A DNA stretch of 64,000 nt from Amycolatopsis nivea (GCF_004522235.1 NZ_SDLT01000026.1:1-64000), one strand, 5' to 3'; positions 44,128 through 53,129 are shown, numbered from the stretch's first letter. The notes: generated by a model from the sequence alone, not told the origin. A program made the numbers and translations.

Positions 44128-45045
44128 TCAGATCAGATTCGCCCGCTTGTAGAACACCAGCGCCGGCTTCGTGAGCAGCCCGCACGAGCCGAGGAACTCC
44201 ATCAGCCCGGCACAGCTCGAGCGCATCATCGACTTGTGGTGCTCGTTGTTCTTCGCCTCGCGCAGCGCGCGCTCGGCGTCCAGCCCGGCGTTCTTGTACA
44301 CGTCGCGGTTGACCATGCTGCTGACGATGAAGTACGACGCGATCGCGATGACCAGCGCGTTGATCTGGCGGCGCACGGCTCCCGCGCCCTCCAGTTGCTC
44401 GCGCGTCTCCTCGCGGGCGAACTTCATGTGCCGCGACTCTTCCACGACGTGGATGTTGTTGATGGTGCGCACGAACGGGACCACGCGCTCGTCGCGCATC
44501 CAGTCGCGCTGCATCACGTCGAGGACCTCTTCGGCGACCAGGATCGCCGCGTACGCCGCTTCGCCGCCGGCGACCGCTTTGAAGACGCGGCCCAGTTCGA
44601 CGGCGAGCTTGCGCGGCCGGTACGGGGGAGCGCCCAGCTTCTGCGCGCCGCGGGCGAACATGATCGAGTGGCGGCATTCGTCGGCGATCTCGGTGAGCGC
44701 CCACTGGAACGCCGGGTCGGTCGGGTCCTTGGCGTAGAAGTCGCGCAGCACCATCTGCTGCAGGATCATCTCGAACCAGATCCCGGTGCTCGCGACCGAC
44801 GCCGCCTCCTGGCGGGTCAGCTCCTTCTGCTGCTCCGGGGTCATCTCGGCCCAGTAGCTCGTGCCGTAGAGCGTGCTCCACTCCGGGCTGGCCCCGTGGA
44901 AGTCCTTGTCCAGCGGGGTTTCCCAGTCGACCTCGGTGGCCGGGTCGTACGACAGGGTCGCGGAGGAGTCGAGCAGCCGCTGCGCGGTCTCGTGCCGGCC
45001 GGACGGGGCTGCTTCCGGTGCTCGTCGCACGTCTGCGCTGGTCAT
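44128..45045 (-). CDS. AurF-like non-heme diiron oxygenase
   Basis: 305 aa. AurF of Streptomyces oxidises p-aminobenzoate to p-nitrobenzoate with a diiron centre. Ligand motifs are visible: EMILQQMVLRDFY, EIADECRHSIMF (E-x-x-R-H), EVLDVMQRDWM and HVVEESRHMKFAREE (second E-x-x-R-H). Substrate in this organism is unknown. ATG at 45045 has GGGAGGA 5 bp upstream; an earlier ATG at 45066 lacks this. A perfect palindrome lies about 46 bp upstream. Confidence 0.88.
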   Translation of the reverse strand: MTSADVRRAPEAAPSGRHETAQRLLDSSATLSYDPATEVDWETPLDKDFHGASPEWSTLYGTSYWAEMTPEQQKELTRQEAASVASTGIWFEMILQQMVLRDFYAKDPTDPAFQWALTEIADECRHSIMFARGAQKLGAPPYRPRKLAVELGRVFKAVAGGEAAYAAILVAEEVLDVMQRDWMRDERVVPFVRTINNIHVVEESRHMKFAREETREQLEGAGAVRRQINALVIAIASYFIVSSMVNRDVYKNAGLDAERALREAKNNEHHKSMMRSSCAGLMEFLGSCGLLTKPALVFYKRANLI

Positions 45046-45090
45046 TCGGTCCTCCCTGAGCGACATTGATTAGGCGTTACCGCGATTCAC

Positions 45091-45107
45091 TGTTACCTAA
45101 GGTAACA
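45091..45107. promoter_or_regulatory. operator-like palindrome upstream of the AurF/FprB operon
   Basis: TGTTACC-TAA-GGTAACA, perfect 7-bp arms. An extra GTTACC half-site lies at 45076-45081. It could bind a TetR-type repressor; none is encoded next to it. Confidence 0.6.
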
Positions 45108-45238
45108 CCTATCTGGCCGTATCGCGAGAGGCGCCGGCGAACCGCGTGTCGCCCGTTCGGGCAATCGGGCCGGGGAAAGGCCGCTGACCTGGCAGGATGA
45201 GCCGATAATGTCTTCCTGACCTCGGAGGAACCGCCGTC

Positions 45239-45790
45239 GTGACCCCAGGGCCTTATCCCGGCATGGAGCCGCAGCCGTACTCGCCGCTGCCGCCCGCTTA
45301 CGGCGCGCAGCTCCCGCCGCAGCAGCCGCCGACCGCGCACTTCGGGGCTACTGCGGTCGCCGCGGCGACCTTGGCCTCGGTGATCGGACTGGTGGGCACG
45401 ATCGGCTTCGTCGTGGCGGTGCTCCGGACGGTCGGCCATGCCTCCTCGAGCAGGCTGCTTTCCGGCGGCATCGTCGGCGCCGCGGACCTGGCGATCGCGG
45501 CACTGAGCGTCGCCGGCGCGATCGGGCTGTTCAAGCGTTCCCCGGCGGGCCGGGTCTGCGTGCTCGTCGGCAGCAGCCTCGCGGTGCTGGACATCGTCGT
45601 CTTCATGATCGTCGGCCTCGGTTCCAGCTTCGTCCGGAAGAGCGCGCCGCCGACCCTGCAGATGACCTTCCCGAGCGGGTTCCTGTGGCTGATCGTCCCG
45701 GTCGCCGCGCTCGTGCTGGCGGCACACCGGGCGACCGGCGCGTGGCTGCTGCCGAAAACCCCGCCGATGCCGTACCACCCCGGCTGGTGA
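45239..45790 (+). CDS. four-span membrane protein with Pro-rich N-terminus
   Basis: 183 aa. Residues 1-33 are Pro/Tyr/Gln-rich (MEPQPYSPLPPAYGAQLPPQQPP). Four hydrophobic helices follow: TLASVIGLVGTIGFVVAVL, LAIAALSVAGAIGLF, VCVLVGSSLAVLDIVVFMIVGL and FLWLIVPVAALVLAA. No enzymatic motif; similar small proteins are common in actinobacteria and unassigned. GTG at 45239 with GGAGG upstream. Its stop overlaps the next start (GTGA). Confidence 0.75.
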   Translation: MTPGPYPGMEPQPYSPLPPAYGAQLPPQQPPTAHFGATAVAAATLASVIGLVGTIGFVVAVLRTVGHASSSRLLSGGIVGAADLAIAALSVAGAIGLFKRSPAGRVCVLVGSSLAVLDIVVFMIVGLGSSFVRKSAPPTLQMTFPSGFLWLIVPVAALVLAAHRATGAWLLPKTPPMPYHPGW

Positions 45791-46284
45791 CCGGCCGGGA
45801 GGAAATCCTCCGCACGGCTCGGCTGCGCCTGACCACCTGGTTGCCCGAGGACGTGGACGATCTCGCCGCCCTGCACGCCGACCGCCAGGTCATGCAGCAC
45901 ATGACGAGCGGCCCGCAGACCCGCAAGGCGACCCGGGAACGGCTGGAGCGGTTCATCGCCGAACACCGGGCACGCGGCTGGTCGAAGTGGCGGGTCGAAG
46001 GCGCTTCGGGCTTTCTCGGCCGGGCCGGGTTCGGCGTCGCCCATCGCAGCGGGCACCGGGAAGTCGGCTACCTGCTGGCCCGAGCGGCGTGGGGCGCTGG
46101 TCTGGCCACCGAGCTGACGCGGGCGCTGCGGCAGTGGCACGAGGACCACCCGGAGCCCGCTCTCGCGCCCGAGCTACGGGCGTATGTGCTGCCCGGCAAC
46201 GCGGCCAGCTGCCGGGTGCTTGAGAAGGCGGGCTTCCGGGCGGTCGGCGAGGAGGACGGCCAGCTCGTGTTCGAGTCAGGCTGA
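45787..46284 (+). CDS. GNAT acetyltransferase, RimJ/RimL type
   Basis: 165 aa. TARLRLTTWLPEDVDDL at the start, the acetyl-CoA region VGYLLARAAWGAGLATELTRAL and VLPGNAASCRVLEKAGFRAVGEE are typical of RimJ/RimL N-acetyltransferases. GTG at 45787 overlaps the upstream stop by four bases. The 3' end overlaps the convergent MFS gene by 9 bp. Confidence 0.87.
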   Translation: MTGREEILRTARLRLTTWLPEDVDDLAALHADRQVMQHMTSGPQTRKATRERLERFIAEHRARGWSKWRVEGASGFLGRAGFGVAHRSGHREVGYLLARAAWGAGLATELTRALRQWHEDHPEPALAPELRAYVLPGNAASCRVLEKAGFRAVGEEDGQLVFESG

Positions 46285-47505
46285 TCGGCGCAGCCTGGGC
46301 AGCACCGCCAGCCACAGCAGCACGGTCGCGACGCCGTACGCCACCGTCACGGTCAGGCTCATCGACAACGGTGTCGTCCCGCCCAGCGACACCAGCGGCG
46401 CGACGATCGGCCCGACCGCGAACGACGACGTCCCGAGCAGCGCCGCCGCGGTCCCGGCCCGCCGGCCGTGGTCGGCGAGGGCGAGCGCGTTGCCGTTCGC
46501 CTGCGTGGTCCCGCCCGCGAACATCAGCAGCGCCAACGGGATCAGCAACGCCGCCAGCCCCGCCCCGAACACCACCGCGCCCAGCATCGCCACGGCCGCC
46601 GCCGCGGTGAAGGTCGTGCCCAGCACGTACATCCGGACCGGTCCCGCGCGCCGCACCGCCGCGCGGTTCACCTGCGCGCCGAGCACCGACATCACCGCGT
46701 TCGCCGCGAAACACGCGCTGAACAGCTGCGGCGACAACGAGAATCCGTCCTGCAGCACGAAACTGATCGACGCCAGATAGGTGAAGAACGCCGCTCCGCC
46801 GCAGGTGCTCACCAGCAGGAAACCCAAGAACAGCGGGTCTTTCAGCAGGATCCGGAACTCGCCGCGGCCCTTGCGCGGATGTCGCGCCTCCGGCGGCAGG
46901 CTCTCCGGCAGCGCGGTCGCGGCGACGAGCAGCAACGCCGCCCCGATCCCGGCCAGGACGCCGAAGATGCCGCGCCATCCGATGACAGCCGCCAGCTGGC
47001 CGCCGATCACCGGAGCGACGATCGGCGCCAGCGCCCCGACGGTGGTCAGCAACGCCAGCAGCCGCACCAGTTCGACGCCCTCGGCGAGATCCCGCGCGAC
47101 GGCCAGCGACAACACGATTCCGGCCGAACCGCACAGCCCTTGGAGGAACCTCGCCGCGAGCAGCACCTCGATCGACGGCGCGAACGCGCACACCACCGAC
47201 AGCACGGTGAACAACCCGATCCCGGCCAGCAGCGGACGCCGCCTGCCGAACCGGTCGCTCAGCGGGCCCACGACCAGCTGACCGAAGGCGAGACCGAGCA
47301 TGCACACCGACATGGTCGCCTGCGCGAGGCTCTGCCCAGCCCGGAGATCGTCGGCGAGCTGAGGGAGTGCCGGCAGGTAAAGGTCCATGGAGATCGGGCC
47401 GAAGACCTCCAGCAACCCCAGCACGACGGCCATCCGGAGCGCGCCTGGCCGTTTTTTCGGCAACACCGCGTCGACCAGGCTCGCTTCGGTGTGGAGCGGC
47501 TTCAT
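46276..47505 (-). CDS. MFS multidrug exporter, Bcr/CflA type
   Basis: 409 aa with twelve predicted helices. Signature segments: DLYLPALPQLADDL in helix 1, GPLSDRFGRRRPLL between helices 2 and 3, RFLQGLCGSAGIVLSLAVARDL in helix 4 and the proline-rich VGALAPIVAPVIGG in helix 5 typical of Bcr/CflA proton antiporters. It is last in a five-gene minus-strand operon of catabolic enzymes and overlaps the upstream hydrolase stop (ATGA at 47502-47505), so it may expel a product or toxic intermediate of that pathway. Confidence 0.9.
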   Translation of the reverse strand: MKPLHTEASLVDAVLPKKRPGALRMAVVLGLLEVFGPISMDLYLPALPQLADDLRAGQSLAQATMSVCMLGLAFGQLVVGPLSDRFGRRRPLLAGIGLFTVLSVVCAFAPSIEVLLAARFLQGLCGSAGIVLSLAVARDLAEGVELVRLLALLTTVGALAPIVAPVIGGQLAAVIGWRGIFGVLAGIGAALLLVAATALPESLPPEARHPRKGRGEFRILLKDPLFLGFLLVSTCGGAAFFTYLASISFVLQDGFSLSPQLFSACFAANAVMSVLGAQVNRAAVRRAGPVRMYVLGTTFTAAAAVAMLGAVVFGAGLAALLIPLALLMFAGGTTQANGNALALADHGRRAGTAAALLGTSSFAVGPIVAPLVSLGGTTPLSMSLTVTVAYGVATVLLWLAVLPRLRRSA

Positions 47506-48476
47506 CCGGCACGCAGGATCCGGCGCAGCCACGAAAGCCGGGTCGCGACCGCGGAGCGGGAGACTTCCGCGTCCGGGGAGAAACCGGCGAAGCCGTGGTA
47601 GCCGCCCGCCCAGACGTGCAGTTCCGCCTGCCCTCCGGTAGCCCAGATCCGCAGCGCGTACTCGGTCGTCTCGTCGCGGAAGATCTCCGCGGCGCCGACG
47701 TCCAGGTACGCGGGCGGGAGACCGGACAGATCGGTCATCCGGGCCGGGACCGCGTACGGGGAAGCTGCGTCGGTGCCGCGCGCCGGGCCGAGCAGTGCGC
47801 CCCAGCCGGTGTCGTTGTTGTTGCGGTCCCAGGCGCCGATTCCGTTGTACTGCCGGGTGGACACGGACTCATTGCGGTCGTCGAGCATCGGGCACGCCAG
47901 CAGCTGTCCGGCAATGGCCGGGCCGTTGCGGTCCCGCGCCAGCAGGGCGACGCCCGCCGCCAGGCCGCCGCCCGCGCTGGCACCGGTGACGACGATGCGC
48001 GACGGGTCGATGCCGAGTTCGTCGGCGTGCTCGACTGTCCACAAGAGACCGGCGTAGCAGTCCTCGACGGCGGCGGGTGCCGGGTTTTCCGGAGCCAGCC
48101 GGTATTCCACCGAGATGCCGACCGCGCCGAACCGCAGGACGTCGTCGATCAGGCCGTCGAGACCGAAGAATCGGTTGCCCAGCACCATTCCGCCGCCGTG
48201 GATGCTGTACAGGGCGGGTGCGTTGACGACGCCCGGGGCGGGACGGGCGACGGTGAGCACGATGTCCGGCGCGCCCTCGGGGCCGGGAACGGTGTGCTCG
48301 GTCAGCTCGACCGGGCGGTCGCCGACGATCTGCTCGGCGGGCGGGATGATCGTCGCGAAATGCGCGCGGTTGGCCAGGATCGTGTCCGCGCGCAGCGGGA
48401 TCCTCTCGACCAGATCGAGGAACGCGGCGAGACCGGGCTCCAGTTCCGGGTCGTAGGGCACCGGAGGGACGCTCAT
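47502..48476 (-). CDS. HSL-family alpha/beta hydrolase, copy 1
   Basis: 324 aa esterase of the hormone-sensitive-lipase family: oxyanion motif SIHGGGMVLG, nucleophile elbow TGASAGGGLA, Asp in IFRDETTEYA and His in AGGYHGFAG. It is a close paralogue of the next gene; both share VEDCYAGL-WTVEHADELGIDPSR and TDLSGLPPA. ATG at 48476 overlaps the copy 2 stop. Acts on short-chain or bulky esters. Confidence 0.9.
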   Translation of the reverse strand: MSVPPVPYDPELEPGLAAFLDLVERIPLRADTILANRAHFATIIPPAEQIVGDRPVELTEHTVPGPEGAPDIVLTVARPAPGVVNAPALYSIHGGGMVLGNRFFGLDGLIDDVLRFGAVGISVEYRLAPENPAPAAVEDCYAGLLWTVEHADELGIDPSRIVVTGASAGGGLAAGVALLARDRNGPAIAGQLLACPMLDDRNESVSTRQYNGIGAWDRNNNDTGWGALLGPARGTDAASPYAVPARMTDLSGLPPAYLDVGAAEIFRDETTEYALRIWATGGQAELHVWAGGYHGFAGFSPDAEVSRSAVATRLSWLRRILRAG

Positions 48477-49450
48477 TTCCCGGCCTTCCCGAAGATCCGG
48501 CGCAGCCACGAGTTCCGGGTTTCGAGAGCGGCCTTGCTGATCGGCCAATCCGGGACGTACATGTCGAACCCGTGGAAGGCGCCCGCCCACACGTGCAGTT
48601 CGGCCTGTCCGCCGGTCGCCCAGATGCGCAGCGCGTACTCGGTGTCCTCGTCGCGGAACGGTTCCGCGCTGCCGACCTCGATGAACGCCGGGGGCAGCCC
48701 GGACAGGTCGGTCGCGCGGGCCGGGGCGGCGTAGGGGGAGACGTCGTCGGTGCCGACCGCGTCGCCCAGCAGCGACTGCCAGCCGGCGAGGTTGGATTCC
48801 CTCGTCCACGTGCCCAAGCCGGGGTACTGCTGGCTCGCGACAGTGGTGTTGCGGTCGTCGATCATCGGGCACAGCAGCAGCTGGCCCGCGATGGCGGGGC
48901 CCTTCCGGTCGCGCGCGAGCAGCGAGACCGCCGCGGCTAGACCGCCGCCCGCGCTGCCGCCCATCACCACGACGCGCGACGGGTCGATGCCGAGCTCGTC
49001 GGCGTGCTCGACTGTCCACACCAGACCGGCGTAGCAGTCCTCGACCGGCGCGGGGTGCGGGTGCTCGGGGGCGAGCCGGTACTCGACGTTCACCGCGACG
49101 ACGTTCAATTCCAGCACCAGTGCCAGCAACCGCCCGACGTCCATGTTGCGGTGGCCGACCATCATGCCGCCGCCGTGGATGTTGTAGAGGACGGGAAGCG
49201 CGCCGTCGCTCTGGTGCGGGGACAGGATGGTGATTTCCAGGTCCGGCGCGCCGTCCGGGCCGGGGATGGTCTGCTCGACGACGGTCACCGGGGCGTCGCC
49301 GACGACCTCGGCGGCGGGCGGGAACATCTCGGCCATCGCGCGGCGCAGGCCGGGGATCGTCTCCGGGGTGAACGGCGACGCGTCGGCCGGGACGATCTCG
49401 GCGAGCGCGGGCTCGATCTCCGGGTCGAACGGGACAGGGGGATAGGTCAA
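48473..49450 (-). CDS. HSL-family alpha/beta hydrolase, copy 2
   Basis: 325 aa. NIHGGGMMVG oxyanion motif, GGSAGGGLA elbow, Asp in FRDEDTEYA, His in AGAFHGFD. The tandem copy 47502-48476 probably arose by local duplication and may have a different substrate range. The start codon is TTG at 49450 with a good GAGGAG ribosome site 6 bp upstream. It is 49 bp downstream of the AKR-like gene. Confidence 0.9.
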   Translation of the reverse strand: MTYPPVPFDPEIEPALAEIVPADASPFTPETIPGLRRAMAEMFPPAAEVVGDAPVTVVEQTIPGPDGAPDLEITILSPHQSDGALPVLYNIHGGGMMVGHRNMDVGRLLALVLELNVVAVNVEYRLAPEHPHPAPVEDCYAGLVWTVEHADELGIDPSRVVVMGGSAGGGLAAAVSLLARDRKGPAIAGQLLLCPMIDDRNTTVASQQYPGLGTWTRESNLAGWQSLLGDAVGTDDVSPYAAPARATDLSGLPPAFIEVGSAEPFRDEDTEYALRIWATGGQAELHVWAGAFHGFDMYVPDWPISKAALETRNSWLRRIFGKAGK

Positions 49451-49499
49451 GGCAGTCTCCTCGGCGAGGGCGGGGTTAGGGGCGGGTAGGTCGGCGGGC

Positions 49500-50465
49500 T
49501 CAGGGACCTTCGGGATCGACGGCGTCGCGGTCGGCCCAGAACGGCTCCACCAGCGCGCGGATCTGCTCGGCTCCGACCTGCTCGACCAGTTCGACCGCGG
49601 CCAGGTTGTCCTCCAGTTGCTCCATCCGGGTCGCGCCGAAAAGCGTCGTGACGTTCGCCGGATGCGTCAGCGTGAACGCGACCGCGAGCCGCGCCGCGCT
49701 CGTGCCGAGTTCTTCCGCGGCTTGCACGACCTTGGGGGCGTCGCGGGTGATCCGCTTGCGGACGTCGCCGGGGTCGCGGCCGATCTCGCGGGTCAGCTTG
49801 GTGCGCCCGGCGAGGATGCCGCCCTCAAGGACGTCCGACGCCTGCATGACGAACCCGTCGGCGAACAGCCGGGCGAACGGCTCGCCGTCCGGAATGGACC
49901 GGCGGCCGATGCTGTACTTCAGCTGCGCGATCTGCGGACCCGGAACCTGCAGCGCTTCGGCGATTTCGCGCAGCCGCGCGATGTTCCCGGCCGACCAGTT
50001 GTTGACGCCCCACGCCCGGATCAGTCCGGAGCGGGTGAGCCCGGCGAGGTCTTCGACCAGGTCTTCCAGCGCGACGTCGTCGCGGCGCAGGTCGCCGAGG
50101 ATCACCAGGTCCGCGACGTCGAACCCGCCGCGCAGGAACGCGTTTTCCAGCTGCGGCCGGAATCCCTGGTCGCCGAAGCCTTCGATCCACAGCTTCGCCG
50201 AGACCAGGTAGTCGTCGCGCGGGATGCGGGCGGCGCGGATGATCGCGCTCCAGAGCACGTCGGTGAACACCGGCGGGTGGCCGGGCATGCCGTAGACGCC
50301 GACGTCGAACAGGTTCACGCCGGCCTCGACCGCGGCGCGGATCATCGCGACGGCGTCGGCGAAATCCATCCGGTCGTAGGTGTGCCACGAACCGAGCGAC
50401 AGCAGCGAAACGTCCAAACCGGACGTGCCGATCTTGCGGCGGGGCAGGGGCGAGGATGCGGACAC
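49500..50465 (-). CDS. aldo/keto reductase-like protein with altered tetrad, copy 1
   Basis: 321 aa, TIM-barrel oxidoreductase. Of the catalytic Asp-Tyr-Lys-His set, Asp and Tyr appear in NLFDVGVYG and Lys in LVSAKLWIEG. The His strand, usually QxHxxD, reads LVILGDLRRDD, with Gly in place of His. The C-terminal cofactor segment (GATRMEQLEDN) is present. The paralogue at 53939 has the same substitution. GTG at 50465 with AAGGAGGT upstream. Member of the operon starting at 51606. Confidence 0.85.
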   Translation of the reverse strand: MSASSPLPRRKIGTSGLDVSLLSLGSWHTYDRMDFADAVAMIRAAVEAGVNLFDVGVYGMPGHPPVFTDVLWSAIIRAARIPRDDYLVSAKLWIEGFGDQGFRPQLENAFLRGGFDVADLVILGDLRRDDVALEDLVEDLAGLTRSGLIRAWGVNNWSAGNIARLREIAEALQVPGPQIAQLKYSIGRRSIPDGEPFARLFADGFVMQASDVLEGGILAGRTKLTREIGRDPGDVRKRITRDAPKVVQAAEELGTSAARLAVAFTLTHPANVTTLFGATRMEQLEDNLAAVELVEQVGAEQIRALVEPFWADRDAVDPEGP

Positions 50466-50496
50466 GAGACCTCCTTGGCTCGTAACGGAAAAGGGA

Positions 50497-51606
50497 TCAG
50501 GGAAGACGGGGGTCGACGACGGCTTTCGTCTCGTCGAGGCGGTGCATGGCCTCGATCCGCTCGCTCGCACCGGAGAGCCCGACCGGGGCGCCGAACAGCC
50601 GGTCCCACGGCATCCGGGAGGCGAACGAACCGAAGAACTCGATCGCGTGGTGGTAATCGGCGATGTCGCCGTTGAGGGAGCCGACGACGGTCAGTTCCTT
50701 GCCCATCACCGTGCCGAGCGGGACCGGCGTCGGCTCCGGTCCGGTGCTCCCGACGATCACGACCCGCCCGCGCTGCGCCGCCATCGCGACCGCCTCGCGG
50801 CCGATCGACGGCGCACCGGCGAAGTCCAGCACGAGGTCGCCGCCGTGGCCGCTGGTCAGCTCGGTGACGCGCTCGACAATCGCGTCCGAACCGCCCGCGA
50901 CCTCGACCACGTCGTCGGCCCCGAATTCCTTCGCCAGCTCCAGCCGCGACGCGGGCGCTCCGACGGTGATGACGCTGCCCGCCCCGCTCAGGTGTGCGAC
51001 CGCGGTCGCGAAGAGGCCCAGCGCGCCGGATCCCTGCACCACCACGCGCGATCCGGGCCGGACGCCGCCGACGCGGTCGAACGCGCGCAGCACGGTTTTC
51101 GCCGCGCATCCGGCCATCGCGGCCCAGGTGTCGGGCACCTCGGCGGGCAGCAGCAGCTTCGCCGCGCCCGGGACGACGTAGGCGTATTCGCACAGTCCGG
51201 CGGTCGCGAACGGCGCGACGTCCGACCGCTGCAGGAAGCCGTAGCCGCGCCGCGAGCACGCGACCGGTTCGCGCAGCACCGTGCAGCCGTAACACTCGCC
51301 GCAGGTGGATTCCGACCAGCCGATCCGGGACCCGGCCCCGATCGCGCGGCCGAGCGCGTCGCGCGTGTCCGGTCCGGCCGCCACCACTTCGCCGACCATT
51401 TCGTGGCCCAGCACCATCGGCAGCATGCCCGGGAAACTCATCTTCCCGGACCAGATCTCCACGTCCGTGCCGCACAGCGTCGCGCACGAAACGCGGACCA
51501 GCGCCGCGCCCGCTTCGAGCCCGGCGGGCAGCGGGAGTTCGGTCAGCTTCAGCGGCGCGCCGTGCTCGGTCAGCACCGCGGCGCGGGTGGAAGTCGGGAC
51601 GGTCAT
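50497..51606 (-). CDS. zinc-dependent alcohol dehydrogenase (MDR family)
   Basis: 369 aa. Catalytic zinc ligands in CATLCGTDVEIW and GHEMVGEV, structural zinc Cys in STCGECYGCTVLREPVAC, nucleotide loop VVQGSGALGLFATAVAH. A medium-chain dehydrogenase for an alcohol or polyol. First gene of the five-gene minus-strand operon; its promoter carries the shared operator at 51655-51678, 50 bp upstream. Confidence 0.92.
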   Translation of the reverse strand: MTVPTSTRAAVLTEHGAPLKLTELPLPAGLEAGAALVRVSCATLCGTDVEIWSGKMSFPGMLPMVLGHEMVGEVVAAGPDTRDALGRAIGAGSRIGWSESTCGECYGCTVLREPVACSRRGYGFLQRSDVAPFATAGLCEYAYVVPGAAKLLLPAEVPDTWAAMAGCAAKTVLRAFDRVGGVRPGSRVVVQGSGALGLFATAVAHLSGAGSVITVGAPASRLELAKEFGADDVVEVAGGSDAIVERVTELTSGHGGDLVLDFAGAPSIGREAVAMAAQRGRVVIVGSTGPEPTPVPLGTVMGKELTVVGSLNGDIADYHHAIEFFGSFASRMPWDRLFGAPVGLSGASERIEAMHRLDETKAVVDPRLP

Positions 51607-51654
51607 GGGAAACCTTTCCGGGGACTGGCGGGCCCTGCGGGGCCGGACGATGGG

Positions 51655-51684
51655 TTAGTCTACGGACGTCGACAAAAATGTCGA
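51655..51684. promoter_or_regulatory. regulon operator/promoter, site A
   Basis: GTCTAC-GGAC-GTCGAC (51658-51673) between the divergent alcohol dehydrogenase and amidohydrolase. Read on the minus strand it is TTTTTG-TCGAC-GTCCG-TAGACTA, the same layout as sites C and D, with TAGACT placed as a -10 about 50 bp before the dehydrogenase start. A second overlapping palindrome, TCGACA-AAAA-TGTCGA (51669-51684), occurs only here. Confidence 0.7.
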
Positions 51685-51710
51685 GTCCCCGAATCCCTCC
51701 AGGAGCGCCT

Positions 51711-53066
51711 GTGCCGACCTCAGTTGCGGACCTCGTCTTGCGGGCAGCGGCGGTGCACACCATGGCCGGTCCCGCGCCCGCGACCGCGCTGGCGGTGCGG
51801 GACGGACGCGTGCTGCGCGCCGGAACCGACGCCGACCTGCGGGAGCTGATCGGCCCCGGCACGAGAGTGCTCGACCTCGGCGACCGCGCGGTGCTGCCGG
51901 GCATCAACGACGCGCACCTGCACGGCGCCTGGCTCGGCGCGCTCTGGCCGGACACCCTGTTCGCCGACGACGGCGCGCCCGGACCCGGTCCGGAAAAGCC
52001 CCTGCGCACCGCCGCCGAACGCCGCGCGGCCATCCTGCGCGCGGGCGAAATCCTTGCCGCGCTGGGCATTACGAGCTACACCGAACCCGGCCTCGGCCCG
52101 GGGGAGGACGACGGGCACATCGGCGCGTTCGGCATGTCCGTCGTCGAGCAGTACCGGGGTCTGGCCGCCGAAGGACTGCTGCGGGCACGGGTGACCGCGC
52201 TCTGGCTGTACGGCGAACTCGACGGCCCGAGCACCTTCGACCGCTTCCGCGCCGGACTGGCCACAGTGGACGGACCGGGTGCCGACCCCCGCCGGCTGAA
52301 CTTCCGCGGGGTCAAGATCTTCGCCGACGGCATCCCGCCGATGCGCTCGGCCTACACCCACCACTGCTACGCCGACGGCAGCCACGCCCACCTGCTCGTC
52401 GGCGGCGCGGACGACCCGGAGCGCGAGGAAAACTTCACCCGGATGGTCCGCACCGCGCACGAAGCCGGACTGCAGGTCGGCGTGCACGCGACCGGCGACC
52501 GGGCGATCGAGCTGATGCTGGACGCCGTCGAACAGGCCCGGGAGGAACGCGACGTCGACCTCGGCCACTACGTCATCCACGGCGACCTGGTGAACGCGGC
52601 GCAGCTGAAGCGGATGGCCCGGCTGGGGGTCGGGCTGTCCGCCCAGGCCGGGATCGCGGTGCGCACCGCCGGAGTGGTCGACGCGGCGCTCGGCGCGGGC
52701 AGTTCGGCCGCCGCGTGGCCGCTGCAGGAGGCGCTGGACGCCGGGGTCCCGCTGTGCCTGACGTCCGACGCGCCGGTGCTGCCGCCGGACTGGCGCAAGG
52801 AAATCGCCGCCGCGGACCAGTGGATGGGGCCCGCCGAGGACGTGCGGCAGCGGATGGAAACGCTGCTCCGTTGCTACACCGTGCACCCGGCCCAGCAGGA
52901 CGGTGCGGCTTCGTGGAAGGGCACCCTCGAGCCGGGGATGGCGGCCGATCTGTGCGTGCTGTCCGCGGACCCGTTCACGGTGACCCCCGCCGAGCTGCCC
53001 GACGTCGAGGTGGACCTGACCGTCCTAGGCGGACAGATCGTCTTCGACCGCTCAGCCATCGCCTAA
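51711..53066 (+). CDS. amidohydrolase family protein (YtcJ/amidohydrolase-3 type)
   Basis: 451 aa metal-dependent hydrolase. Ligands in order: HLH in PGINDAHLHGAW, carboxylated Lys candidate in GVKIFADG, His in GVHATGDRAI, His in YVIHGDL, Asp in LTSDAPVLPPD. The C-terminal MAADLCVLSADPF closes the beta-sandwich. It may cleave an amide or other C-N bond of the compound imported by the ABC system downstream; that is inference. GTG at 51711 with AGGAG 5 bp upstream. Confidence 0.9.
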   Translation: MPTSVADLVLRAAAVHTMAGPAPATALAVRDGRVLRAGTDADLRELIGPGTRVLDLGDRAVLPGINDAHLHGAWLGALWPDTLFADDGAPGPGPEKPLRTAAERRAAILRAGEILAALGITSYTEPGLGPGEDDGHIGAFGMSVVEQYRGLAAEGLLRARVTALWLYGELDGPSTFDRFRAGLATVDGPGADPRRLNFRGVKIFADGIPPMRSAYTHHCYADGSHAHLLVGGADDPEREENFTRMVRTAHEAGLQVGVHATGDRAIELMLDAVEQAREERDVDLGHYVIHGDLVNAAQLKRMARLGVGLSAQAGIAVRTAGVVDAALGAGSSAAAWPLQEALDAGVPLCLTSDAPVLPPDWRKEIAAADQWMGPAEDVRQRMETLLRCYTVHPAQQDGAASWKGTLEPGMAADLCVLSADPFTVTPAELPDVEVDLTVLGGQIVFDRSAIA

Positions 53067-53069
53067 CGG

Positions 53070-53120
53070 CCGTGAAGGACTCCTTGAGGGAATCAGATTC
53101 CCTCAAGGAGCCCTTCACGG
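53070..53120. repeat. palindromic repeat, family 1, copy 4
   Basis: 25-bp arms (53070-53094 and 53096-53120) around a single A with one mismatch. The left arm is identical to that at 18228. It lies between the convergent amidohydrolase and SDR genes, 3 bp after the former's stop, and could end both transcripts. Confidence 0.9.
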
Positions 53121-53129
53121 ACAGCTGGC

